64,000 nt of DNA from Mesorhizobium sp. YC-39. GTDB taxonomy: Bacteria; Pseudomonadota; Alphaproteobacteria; Rhizobiales; Rhizobiaceae. Both the position numbers and the translations under genes were made by a program. Location: contig NZ_JAOWPS010000002.1 of assembly GCF_025753795.1 (NCBI RefSeq), positions 1,000,501-1,064,500 of the forward strand, written 5' to 3'. This document shows positions 9,330 through 16,458 of the stretch, in pieces (position 1 is the first letter of the stretch; each line of letters opens with the position of its first letter). The notes under the pieces were generated by a model. It saw only the letters and a program-made list of their open reading frames with translations. It did not search any database and was not told where the DNA came from.

Positions 9330-10070
9330 ATGCCAAGCAACAAGATCGTTTCCCGGGAAGACTGGTTCGAGGCGCACAAGGCGCATCTGGCGCGCGAAAA
9401 GGAATTGACGCGGTTTCGTGATCGCATCGCTGCCGAACGCCGCGAATTGCCGTGGCTGAAGATTCGCAAGGACTATGTCTTCGAGACCGAACAAGGGCCG
9501 AAGAAACTGGCCGACCTGTTCGCCGGCAAAAGCCAGCTGATCGTCTACCATTTCATGTTCGGGCCGGGCGCTGACTACCGCTGCGAAGGGTGCTCTTTCC
9601 TGGTCGACCACATCGACGGCGCCAACCAGCATCTCAGGCATCACGACGTGTCGCTGGTCGTCGTGGCGCGGGCGCCGCTGGCCGAGCTTCTGCCTTACAA
9701 GCAGCGGATGGGCTGGAAGTTCGACTGGGTGTCTTCCTACGCCTCGGATTTCAACTTCGACATGCAGGTTTCCTTCACCGACAAGCAGATCGCGGCCGGC
9801 GACACCACCTACAATTTCGACCAGCGCCCGCGAAAATCGAAGGATCTTCCCGGCGCCAGCGTGTTCTATCGGGATGAGGCCGGCGACATTTTTCTGACCT
9901 TCATCACGCGCGCCCGTGGCGGCGATCCACTGATCGGCGCCTACCATTATCTCGACATGACGCCGAAGGGTCGCAACGAGACCGGCCCCTATCACAGCCT
10001 GATGGACTGGGTGCGGCTGCATGACGAATATCAGGACAGACCGCAGACAGGGCATGAATGTTGCGGTTGA
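9330..10070 (+). CDS. DUF899 thioredoxin-fold protein
   Basis: A 246-residue protein of the DUF899 family, common in proteobacteria and actinobacteria and of unknown biochemical role. The predicted thioredoxin-like fold carries a CEGC pair (ADYRCEGCSFLVDH near residues 85-98) in place of the usual CxxC position, so a redox or thiol function is possible. Other conserved family pieces are the N-terminal VSREDWFEAHKAHLAREKE and the FYRDEAGDIFLTF strand. The ATG at 9330 follows AGGAGC. It stands alone between a terminator and the SGNH hydrolase gene. Confidence 0.85.
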   Translation: MPSNKIVSREDWFEAHKAHLAREKELTRFRDRIAAERRELPWLKIRKDYVFETEQGPKKLADLFAGKSQLIVYHFMFGPGADYRCEGCSFLVDHIDGANQHLRHHDVSLVVVARAPLAELLPYKQRMGWKFDWVSSYASDFNFDMQVSFTDKQIAAGDTTYNFDQRPRKSKDLPGASVFYRDEAGDIFLTFITRARGGDPLIGAYHYLDMTPKGRNETGPYHSLMDWVRLHDEYQDRPQTGHECCG

Positions 10071-10148
10071 TCCATCGTCGACCGCTGCAATTCACCTGCG
10101 GCGCCACATGCGCTAAAGGCTGGTTGTAATCCGCTCTATGGTATCGCC

Positions 10149-10874
10149 ATGCGCCTTCCGGCCCTCCTCACCTGGCTCGCCTTCCCGGTCTACATCTGGC
10201 AAGGGCTCGGCGTGCGCCGCCGCACCACCCGCATGCTGCCGGCGCAAGGGCCGGTCATGCACGAGATATCGGGCAAGGCACCGGCAATCTCGCTTCTCGT
10301 GCTGGGCGATTCCTCGGCCGCCTCGGTCGGCATTGGCCATTCCGAGAACGGCCTGGCCGCGCAATTGGCTGTTCTGATCTCGCAACGTACCAGTCAGGCC
10401 GTGCGCTGGCGGGCGGCCGGCTTCAATTCGGCGACATCAGGCCAGATCCGCGACCACGTGCTGCCCAATCTGTCGGCCGATCCGTGGACGCATATCGTGC
10501 TCGCCATCGGCACCAATGACACCAAGAACTTCCACTCGGTGCCACGCTTCAAGAAGGAGTTCGGCGGCCTGCTTTACTCGCTACGCGCCAAATGGCCGGA
10601 GGCGCGTGTCGTGTGGTCGCCGGTGCTGGAATTCACCCGCGCACCGGCAATGCCGCCACTGCTCGGCAAGATCCTGGAAATCCGCGCCGGTGAGATGAAC
10701 CGGATGGGCGAGCGCCTTTGCCTCGAGCGCGGCGCGGTGCCGGCGCCACGCCTGCCAATCACCGATCCGGAAGCCGGCTTTGCCTCCGATGGATTCCATG
10801 CCTCGGAAGCCGGCTACCGGGCCTGGGCGGAACATCTGGTGAGCCTGGTGCTGGGTAGGCTACCTGCCGCTTAG
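10149..10874 (+). CDS. SGNH/GDSL-family esterase or hydrolase
   Basis: A 241-residue enzyme with the SGNH catalytic blocks: block I LVLGDSSAASVG (nucleophile Ser), block III AIGTNDTKN, and block V DGFHASEAGY with the Asp/His pair. A hydrophobic N-terminal stretch (residues 1-17) could be a signal peptide or membrane anchor, suggesting a surface or periplasmic hydrolase acting on an ester of lipid or glycan. The substrate cannot be told from sequence. It is convergent with the small membrane protein gene at 10888-11049. Confidence 0.85.
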   Translation: MRLPALLTWLAFPVYIWQGLGVRRRTTRMLPAQGPVMHEISGKAPAISLLVLGDSSAASVGIGHSENGLAAQLAVLISQRTSQAVRWRAAGFNSATSGQIRDHVLPNLSADPWTHIVLAIGTNDTKNFHSVPRFKKEFGGLLYSLRAKWPEARVVWSPVLEFTRAPAMPPLLGKILEIRAGEMNRMGERLCLERGAVPAPRLPITDPEAGFASDGFHASEAGYRAWAEHLVSLVLGRLPAA

Positions 10875-10887
10875 CGGGCCGCCAGCT

Positions 10888-11049
10888 TTACGTCCAATGC
10901 CCCAGCACTGCCGTGATCGAAATCGCCGCCATGGCCAGCAGGGCCAGCTTCCAGAAATCGCTACGCCGCTTCAGCCCCGGCCAGCCGAGCGGCTTGATAA
11001 GCTGGATGACCATCATGGCGATGATGACGAGCGCGAGGAGTTTCGACAT
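10888..11049 (-). CDS. 53-residue small membrane protein, unknown function
   Basis: A short gene reading MSKLLALVIIAMMVIQ at its start, ending with AVLGHWT. Two hydrophobic helices (about 3-18 and 33-50) flank a basic loop with WPGLKRR, giving a hairpin inner-membrane topology. The frame is open with a clear ATG and stop, and codon use matches the neighbours. The ribosome-binding site is weak. I do not recognise the family, but the composition is strongly protein-like rather than random. Confidence 0.6.
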   Translation of the reverse strand: MSKLLALVIIAMMVIQLIKPLGWPGLKRRSDFWKLALLAMAAISITAVLGHWT

Positions 11050-11111
11050 GCCGCTTTTGACCAGCATAGCGGCCGGCTGTCAAAGCGCTCCTCGCCACGA
11101 GCCGATAGATA

Positions 11112-12065
11112 CTAAGCCAGCGGCTTGAGGCCGGCCTCGATCGAAGCCCGCTTCGGTTCGAGGAAGGGCGGCAAGGCCAGCCTTTGGCCCAGCGTCTCCA
11201 GTGGCTCGTCGGCGGTGAAACCTGGTCCGTCGGTGGCGATCTCGAACAGGATGCCATTCGGCTCGCGGAAATAGAGCGAGCGGAAGTAGTATCGTTCGAC
11301 CTCGCCGCTGGACGGCAGGTGAAATTCGGCCAACCGCGCCGTCCATTTGTGCAATGTCTCCTGGTCGGGCGCCCTGAACGCAACGTGGTGGACCGCGCCC
11401 GCGCCTTGCCGCGCCGGCGCAAAGCCCGGCTGCACCGCGACATGAAGTTCCGCCGCCGGCCCGCCTTCTCCCATCTCGAAGACATGGACCCGTCCCTCAC
11501 CGTCCGGCGAGGCATAATCACGCGCTTTCCGCATATTCATCACCCTGGTCAGCACCGCCTCGGTATTGGTGATGTCGGGAACGCTGATGACGATCGGCCC
11601 AAGCCCGCGTATCTGGTGCTCAGCCGGCACCGGGCTTTGGGCCCAGGGGTGATTGTCCCCCTGGCCGCCATCGCTGACCAGACGCAGGCGCTGACCTTCG
11701 GGGTCTTCGAAATCCAAAGACGGATAGCCGCCAATGTCGCCGACCTCTCCCGTCGCGATGGCCTCGCCGTCCAGCCGTTCTTTCCACCAGGCCAGGCTTT
11801 CCGGGCTGGCGACCCGCAGGCTGGTGCGGACGATGCTGTTTGTGCCGCGCCGCTCGCGCCCAACCGGCCAGTCGAAGAAGGTAACATCGGTGCCGGGCGT
11901 CGCCTCCGCGTCGGCATAGAAGAGGTGATAGGCCGATGTGTCGTCCTGATTGACCGTCTTCTTCACCAGCCGCAGCCCCAGAACCCTGGTGTAGAAATGA
12001 AGGTTTCCGGGTGCGTTTGCAGTGATGGCGGTCAGATGGTGGATTCCTGTCAGTTGCAGGCTCAT
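11112..12065 (-). CDS. Ring-cleaving dioxygenase of the VOC superfamily (MhqO-like)
   Basis: A 317-residue protein made of two VOC (glyoxalase/extradiol dioxygenase) modules. Metal ligands are visible: His in [10 protein letters not shown] at residues 8-10, His in GAVHHVAFR in the second half, and Glu in [15 protein letters not shown]. Family members (MhqA/MhqO, PcpA-like) are Fe(II) enzymes that open hydroquinone-type rings; the exact substrate here is unknown. The ATG at 12065 has GGGAGA eight bases upstream; the longer in-frame start at 12104 has none. It is divergent from the DUF1127-like gene and may belong to a quinone or electrophile stress response. Confidence 0.85.
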   Translation of the reverse strand: MSLQLTGIHHLTAITANAPGNLHFYTRVLGLRLVKKTVNQDDTSAYHLFYADAEATPGTDVTFFDWPVGRERRGTNSIVRTSLRVASPESLAWWKERLDGEAIATGEVGDIGGYPSLDFEDPEGQRLRLVSDGGQGDNHPWAQSPVPAEHQIRGLGPIVISVPDITNTEAVLTRVMNMRKARDYASPDGEGRVHVFEMGEGGPAAELHVAVQPGFAPARQGAGAVHHVAFRAPDQETLHKWTARLAEFHLPSSGEVERYYFRSLYFREPNGILFEIATDGPGFTADEPLETLGQRLALPPFLEPKRASIEAGLKPLA

Positions 12066-12265
12066 GGTCGTCTCCCTGATCTCTGGAAAAATTTTCTCCC
12101 TCAATATCAGAACCCCGAGTCTGCCGCTGAAGGCCGCGAATTCCGACAGTCCGTCGTTGCAGGTTGAACGACCTCCCCTTCATACCTTGATACGACCGGA
12201 TGGCCCAAGCGCTGTCTTGCCTCGGCGACAGGCAGGAACAGAACGATCTCTAGAGACCCTGAACC

Positions 12266-12289
12266 CTCCTGACAGACTGCTGTCAGGAG
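12266..12289. promoter_or_regulatory. 24-bp palindromic operator, copy 1
   Basis: CTCCTGACA and TGTCAGGAG, perfect 9-bp arms, flank a 6-bp centre (GACTGC). The site is 43 bases before the start of the DUF1127-like gene and is followed by GGTGTGCGAT, closely matching the sequence after copy 2. Confidence 0.75.
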
Positions 12290-12331
12290 GGGTGTGCGAT
12301 GATGCCTTCATCGAAACAGAGGAGGCTAGTC

Positions 12332-12499
12332 ATGAACGGTTTTACGATTTTGCGCAGCGTGCAGCACTATGTCGGCAAGATCCGGACGCTGCGCAACGAG
12401 ATCCGCACCCAGCGGTTCATGGACGGGTTGCCGGCGGACCTCCGCAAGGACATCGGCTGGCCCGACATGTATGCCGGCACCCGCAGGAACGACAACTGA
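12332..12499 (+). CDS. DUF1127-like small protein
   Basis: A 55-residue basic protein. The C-terminal part, GLPADLRKDIGWPD, resembles the LxDIG core of DUF1127 (YjiS-like) proteins, a family of small, often stress-induced proteins that in some bacteria act as RNA- or regulator-binding factors. I chose the ATG at 12332 because GAGGAGG lies just upstream; the earlier ATGs at 12299/12302 lie on the operator side. A 24-bp palindrome sits 43 bases upstream. The family assignment is tentative because the N-terminal half does not match closely. Confidence 0.75.
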   Translation: MNGFTILRSVQHYVGKIRTLRNEIRTQRFMDGLPADLRKDIGWPDMYAGTRRNDN

Positions 12500-12570
12500 G
12501 GCGATTCTTGCAGGCCAGGATTGATACCAGCGCCGCGATCCCCAGATGTAGGTGGCAGGGCTGCTGAAGG

Positions 12571-12594
12571 CTCCTGACAGTATGTTGTCAGGAG
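12571..12594. promoter_or_regulatory. 24-bp palindromic operator, copy 2
   Basis: The same perfect 9-bp arms CTCCTGACA / TGTCAGGAG with centre GTATGT, 37 bases before the VOC gene. Downstream sequence CGGCGTGCGAT matches that after copy 1. Confidence 0.75.
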
Positions 12595-12630
12595 CGGCGT
12601 GCGATAAAGCAGCAAGTTCAGGAGAGAGAC

Positions 12631-12996
12631 ATGGCCTTCATCCCTGCAAAAGCCTCGGCCTGGTTCGAGATCCCTGTCACCGACATGGCGCGCGCCCGCG
12701 CTTTCTATAAATCGGTGCTCGGGAATGATCTGGTGCTCGAGGAAAGCAGCCCGAACCCGATCGCCATGTTCAGCGCGCAGGATCGGATGGCATCTGGCCA
12801 CGTCTACCCCGGAAAGCCGGCAGCACCTGGAACCGGACCGACCATCCATTTATCGGTGGCCGCACCGATCGAAGACGCCATGGAGCGGGTGACGCAGAAT
12901 GGCGGCCAGGTCGTCTCGCCGGCGATCTCCATTCCGGCCGGCACATTCGCCTATTGCCTCGACCCGGACGGCAACAGTTTCGGACTCTTCGTCTAG
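12631..12996 (+). CDS. VOC-family protein (glyoxalase/bleomycin-resistance fold)
   Basis: A 121-residue single VOC module. It has the usual opening (ASAWFEIPVTDMARARAFY) and closing strand (FAYCLDPDGNSFGLF), where the DPDGN loop precedes a metal-ligand position in active members. The ligand pattern is incomplete, so it may bind rather than convert its substrate; many such proteins resemble PhnB or lactoylglutathione lyase. The ATG at 12631 has AGGAGAG upstream. It shares its 24-bp operator with the preceding small gene and is followed 7 bases later by the next gene, so those two form an operon. Confidence 0.85.
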   Translation: MAFIPAKASAWFEIPVTDMARARAFYKSVLGNDLVLEESSPNPIAMFSAQDRMASGHVYPGKPAAPGTGPTIHLSVAAPIEDAMERVTQNGGQVVSPAISIPAGTFAYCLDPDGNSFGLFV

Positions 12997-13003
12997 GGGC
13001 TGC

Positions 13004-13414
13004 ATGGTGAAAAGCTGGAACGACAGGCTGAACACACCGGGCATCAACGGCATCAAGCCGTCGCCACGCACGGTCGCGGACGTCGTCGAAGGCCCGCCGA
13101 TGCTGGTGCCGACGGCACGCCAGGTCGATGATTTTATCCGGTCGATTCCGGAAGGCGTGGAGATGGATGTCCACGCGTTGCGCACCGCGCTCGCCATCGA
13201 GCACGGTGCCGAAGTGACATGTCCGGTCACCATAGGCTATCATCTGCGCACCGTGGCCGAGGCTGCCAATGAGGATCTTGAGCGCGGTATGTCGCTGGGC
13301 GACGTCGCACCCTTCTGGCGGGTGATCGACGCGAAGACGCCGACAACGAGGAAATTGTCCTTTGGCGCGGAGTTTGTCGCCGCGCAGCGTAAGCGCGAAG
13401 GGCTGAAGCCATAA
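13004..13414 (+). CDS. Conserved hypothetical protein
   Basis: A 136-residue soluble protein starting 7 bases after the VOC gene and so probably co-transcribed. The central part (MDVHALRTALAIEHGAEVTC, then TIGYHLRTVAEAA) and the TPFWRVID-like segment recur, to my recollection, in unannotated proteobacterial proteins with faint resemblance to the winged-helix part of alkylated-DNA repair proteins. No catalytic PCHR motif is present, so it is not a methyltransferase. Function unknown. Its stop codon overlaps a palindromic repeat. Confidence 0.75.
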   Translation: MVKSWNDRLNTPGINGIKPSPRTVADVVEGPPMLVPTARQVDDFIRSIPEGVEMDVHALRTALAIEHGAEVTCPVTIGYHLRTVAEAANEDLERGMSLGDVAPFWRVIDAKTPTTRKLSFGAEFVAAQRKREGLKP

Positions 13415-13462
13415 TGCGTGCCGCCCAAAAGTGGGAACCGGTTTTGGGACAACGACATGCAT
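13414..13462. repeat. Rhizobial REP-like palindrome
   Basis: ATGCGTGCCGCCCAAAAGTG followed by a mirrored arm ending GGTTTTGGGACAACGACATGCAT. Imperfect inverted arms CCCAAAA / TTTTGGG and ATGC.TG / CA.GCAT make a hairpin. The form is one I recall as common between Mesorhizobium genes. It begins at the stop codon of the preceding gene and ends 29 bases before the YafY-type gene. Confidence 0.6.
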
Positions 13463-13490
13463 CATAAAGACAACACCGAGGGACCATACG

Positions 13491-14210
13491 ATGCGCCGCG
13501 CCGACAGGCTCTTCCAGATCGTGCAGCATCTGCGCGGTGGCCGTCTGGTCACCGCCCAGAAGCTGGGCACGTGGCTCGAAGTTTCCGAGCGAACCATCTA
13601 CCGCGACATCGCCGACCTGCAGTCGACCGGGGTGCCGATCGACGGCGAGGCGGGCGTTGGCTACATGATGAGGGAGGGTTTCGACCTTCCGCCGCTGATG
13701 TTCACGCGTGACGAGATCGTGGCGCTGGTCGCCGGCGCCCGCATGGTGCGCGCCTTTGGCGGCGCCGCCATGGCACGCGCCGCCGACGAGGCGCTGGTCA
13801 AGATCGGCGCCGTGCTGCCCGACGCCGAAAAGGACCGCATCGCCCGCACCGAGATCCACACGCCGATGTGGGTGGTGAGCGATGCCGCCCGCGAGGCGAT
13901 CGACCTCATCGAGCGTGCCGTAGAAAAACGCCAGGTGCTGACCATCGACTATTCCGACGAGGCCGGCCGCGGCACCGCACGCGACATCAGGCCGTTGGGC
14001 CTGTGGTTCTGGGGCAAGGTGTGGACGCTGGTCGCCTGGTGCGAGATGCGCGACGATTTCCGCGCCTTCCGTATCGACCGCATCGCCTCTGTGGTGATTG
14101 CCGGCCGCGTCTTCAAACCTGAGCGTGGCAAGCAGCTCGCCGATTTCTATCGCGCGGTGGAACGCAGCGAGGATTACGGCATGTCGCGCGACCGCGCGGG
14201 ACGGACGTGA
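13491..14210 (+). CDS. YafY/WYL-domain transcriptional regulator
   Basis: A 239-residue regulator. A winged HTH_11 domain occupies residues 1-60 (RRADRLFQIVQHLRGGRLVT, then LEVSERTIYRDIADLQS), followed by a WYL effector-binding domain at about 135-215 with the RPLGLWFWGKVWTLVAWCE core and the DDFRAFRIDRI strand. Such proteins sense small ligands or nucleic-acid-derived signals and control neighbouring genes. The ATG at 13491 starts the HTH directly. It is the best local candidate to bind the two CTCCTGACA palindromes, but no copy is seen before its own gene, so the link is inference. Confidence 0.88.
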   Translation: MRRADRLFQIVQHLRGGRLVTAQKLGTWLEVSERTIYRDIADLQSTGVPIDGEAGVGYMMREGFDLPPLMFTRDEIVALVAGARMVRAFGGAAMARAADEALVKIGAVLPDAEKDRIARTEIHTPMWVVSDAAREAIDLIERAVEKRQVLTIDYSDEAGRGTARDIRPLGLWFWGKVWTLVAWCEMRDDFRAFRIDRIASVVIAGRVFKPERGKQLADFYRAVERSEDYGMSRDRAGRT

Positions 14211-14233
14211 TCCCCTCCCAAGCCACGTCCGAT

Positions 14234-14262
14234 AAAAAAGCCCGCTTCGAGCGGGCTTTTTT
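14234..14262. terminator. Bidirectional terminator
   Basis: AAAAAAGCCCGC / GCGGGCTTTTTT with loop TTCGA. It can end both the YafY-type gene and the minus-strand trcR gene that converge here. Confidence 0.9.
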
Positions 14263-14356
14263 GTTTCATAGCTTGCCTTTCGCTATGGCTCCGGGCGTTC
14301 GTCGTTTCAATCGACAAATCGTTGTCAATTTGATCGGCCTGCGAGCCGAGCACTCC

Positions 14357-15049
14357 TCACTCCTCGTCTTCGTCCTTGTCCTTCGACTTCAGCGCCGAAA
14401 GCTTGGCGAAGACGGCTGTGGCGTCGAGTTCGGCATCCTCGTCCTTCGGCTTCTCCGGCGCCGGCACCAGCCGCTCGGTCAATGCCGCCGGCAGCAGCGT
14501 GTCGCCGGCCGGCTGCGCCTGCTCACGGCCGCGCGAGGCACGGTTGACTTCCATGTCGAGGTCGATCTGCGAGGCCAGTCCCAGCGTCACCGGGTCCATC
14601 GGCTGCAGATTGGCCGAGTTCCAATGCTTCCTGTCGCGGATCTGGTCGATCGTCGACTTGGTCGTGCCGACGAGGCGCGAGATCTGCGCGTCCTTCAGCT
14701 CGGGATGGTTGCGCACCAGCCAGAGGATGGCATTGGGCCGGTCCTGGCGCTTGGATAGCGGTGTGTAGCGCGGACCCTTGCGCTTGGATTCCGGCACCCG
14801 CACCTTGGGGTCGGACAGCTTCAGCCGATGGTTCTGGTCCTTCTCGGCGCGCGCGATCTCGTCGCGGGTCAGCTGGCCGGTCATGATCGGGTCCATGCCC
14901 TTGATGCCTTGCGCCGATTCTCCGTCGGCGATCGCCTTGACCTCGAGCGGATGCAGCCCGCAGAACTGCGCGATCTGCTCGAAGGAGAGCGCGGTGTTGT
15001 CGACCAGCCAGACGGCGGTCGCCTTGGGCATCAGCAGCGTGTTGGCCAT
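14357..15049 (-). CDS. trcR: DUF1013 protein TrcR, RNA-polymerase-associated cell-cycle regulator
   Basis: A 230-residue protein matching the alphaproteobacterial DUF1013 family. In Caulobacter the family member TrcR has been described as tracking with RNA polymerase and affecting cell-cycle gene expression. Visible features are the N-terminal LLMPKATAVWLVDNTALSFE, a helix-turn-helix-like segment QISRLVGTTKSTIDQIRDRK (about residues 118-137), and an acidic C-terminal tail DEDAELDATAVFAKLSAL ending in a Lys/Asp/Glu run. The ATG at 15049 gives the conserved N-terminus; the extra 41 residues of the longer frame are basic and unconserved. Single gene with a terminator downstream. Confidence 0.88.
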   Translation of the reverse strand: MANTLLMPKATAVWLVDNTALSFEQIAQFCGLHPLEVKAIADGESAQGIKGMDPIMTGQLTRDEIARAEKDQNHRLKLSDPKVRVPESKRKGPRYTPLSKRQDRPNAILWLVRNHPELKDAQISRLVGTTKSTIDQIRDRKHWNSANLQPMDPVTLGLASQIDLDMEVNRASRGREQAQPAGDTLLPAALTERLVPAPEKPKDEDAELDATAVFAKLSALKSKDKDEDEE

Positions 15050-15332
15050 TATAAAAATCCTTCTCGTTCGCCCGCGTTCCCGCGCGGGCGGTGGTTTTAG
15101 AGCCACCAAAATGGGAAATTCGCGGCCTGTATAACCGCTCTCTCGCCCTTTCGCAACGTTTTTGGGCAGCATTCAATCCTGGCGCCACCACGGGCAACCC
15201 GGTTTTTCAAAAAATATCCCGGCAGTCGGCATTTGCCGATTGTCGGGGCCAGGCCTTTCATCCAGATTTTCGGCTTCGATTGCAGTGGCCTGCCCTGAGA
15301 TGGCCGAGCCGCTGATGGTGCGGGGCCAATCG

Positions 15333-15947
15333 ATGATCGAGACCGGACACGCCGTCGCGGCGGAGTTGCTTCCGTTCGCCGTTTCGTATGCTCTGGTGGC
15401 AATGCTGCCGGGAGCCAACTTCGCAGTTGTCGCGCAGGCCGGGCTGACCGCTTCGCGCACGATCGCCTTGTCGGCTGCCGCCGGTACCGCCCTTGGCGCA
15501 AGCTTGCTGGCGGCCGTCGTCGCGACCGGAGCGGGCATGTTGCCGCCAGGGGGCATCGCGCACCAGGTGGCCGCCAGCCTCTACGGGGCGATGCTGGTGT
15601 TCATCGGCTGGAACTCGATGAGGCGGGCGCTGTCGACCAGGACCGCGGGGATCAAACAGCCGAAGCCAGTTCCGATCATTCGCCACTTCCGGCTGGCATT
15701 TGTCACGGCGGCTGCAAATCCCGCCACCGCGCTGTTCTTCGCGTCCTCTACGCTGAATTTGAATGTCCACGCATCCGCGATCGCCGTCGCGATGGTGTTT
15801 GTTGTTGCGATCATCTGGTTTGGCCTTGTCGGCCTTTCCATTTCCCAGCCAGCCACGCAGCGATTCTACGATCGTTTCCGAAAACCTGCGGACATCGTAT
15901 TGGGCGGAGCTTTGGTGGCGCTCGGCTTTGCAGCACTTGGCCCCTGA
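15333..15947 (+). CDS. LysE/RhtB-family exporter
   Basis: A 204-residue inner-membrane protein with about six transmembrane helices, the normal size and topology for LysE/RhtB amino acid exporters. The family signature is at the first loop (YALVAMLPGANFAVVAQAGL) and in the Gly/Ala-rich second helix (AAAGTALGASLLA). Three close in-frame ATGs exist (15300, 15315, 15333); I chose 15333 for family length, though none has a strong ribosome-binding site. The amino acid or metabolite exported cannot be told. Convergent with the DUF1127 gene. Confidence 0.82.
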   Translation: MIETGHAVAAELLPFAVSYALVAMLPGANFAVVAQAGLTASRTIALSAAAGTALGASLLAAVVATGAGMLPPGGIAHQVAASLYGAMLVFIGWNSMRRALSTRTAGIKQPKPVPIIRHFRLAFVTAAANPATALFFASSTLNLNVHASAIAVAMVFVVAIIWFGLVGLSISQPATQRFYDRFRKPADIVLGGALVALGFAALGP

Positions 15948-15986
15948 AGCGAAGCATGCGCGCGAGCCGGCGCAATCGCAAAGGCC

Positions 15987-16024
15987 CCAAAAAGACAAAA
16001 CCCGCCGGACTTGCGTCCAGCGGG
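15987..16024 (-). terminator. Terminator of the DUF1127 gene
   Basis: On the minus strand, stem CCCGCTGGAC / GTCCGGCGGG with loop GCAA, followed by TTTTGTCTTTTT. The A-rich plus-strand side offers little for the convergent LysE gene. Confidence 0.8.
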
Positions 16025-16108
16025 CTCGGAACCGGCGACGAAAAACTGTCAGCGGCGGCTCTGGCTTTTTTCGGCGGATCCGGCCATTCGGACCGGACCT
16101 GCTCAAAA

Positions 16109-16249
16109 TCAACGCGCCTGGCGGGCGATTCTCTCGATATCGCCGCGGTTGATGCCGAGATCGTTGAGCTGACGGGCGTTGAGCTTGTTCAGCTCACGCA
16201 CGGTCTCATTGTACATGCGCCAGTTACGGAAAGCGCGGATCGGGTTCAT
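16109..16249 (-). CDS. DUF1127 (YjiS-like) small protein
   Basis: A 46-residue protein with the canonical DUF1127 pattern: MNPIRAFRNWRMYNETVREL, then LNARQLNDLGINRGDIERIA. Such short arginine-rich proteins are numerous in rhizobia; studied members bind RNA or affect phosphate, carbon or stress responses, and the role of this one is unknown. GGAGGA lies six bases before the ATG. It ends at a clear terminator. Its upstream region holds a TGC-rich box (16348-16367) similar to those before phaA and bdhA. Confidence 0.9.
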   Translation of the reverse strand: MNPIRAFRNWRMYNETVRELNKLNARQLNDLGINRGDIERIARQAR

Positions 16250-16347
16250 GGTGGTCCTCCATTCGTTGGATCATTCGTTTCGATGGCGCGTAAATAGGCA
16301 TCGCTGCCCAGGAATTGAACAGACGCTTTTGCATGGCCGCAATGCAA

Positions 16348-16367
16348 TTGTGCATTGCAGCATTAAG
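16348..16367. promoter_or_regulatory. TGC-rich box, possible PhaR site
   Basis: TTGTGCATTGCAGCATTAAG lies about 100 bases before the DUF1127 gene. It shares GCA.TGCAGCATTAA with the reverse complement of the box at 63127-63140 and TGCAGCAT with the box before bdhA. Confidence 0.35.
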
Positions 16368-16404
16368 CTTTTGTTCAGCTTACCGCGGGCGACGCACAAG
16401 CCCC

Positions 16405-16458
16405 AGGATGTGTTGAGATTCAGGTCAAGCCGGCCTCACCTGAATATCGATACATCCT
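16405..16458. repeat. Palindromic intergenic repeat, short form
   Basis: AGGATGT and GAGATTCAGGT on the left pair with ACCTGAATATC and ACATCCT on the right around CAAGCCGGCCTC. The same GAGATTCAGGTCA/CTCACCTGAAT arms enclose a longer insert at 39831-39962. Its right end overlaps the stop codon of the quinone oxidoreductase gene, where it can act as a hairpin ending the transcript. Confidence 0.7.
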
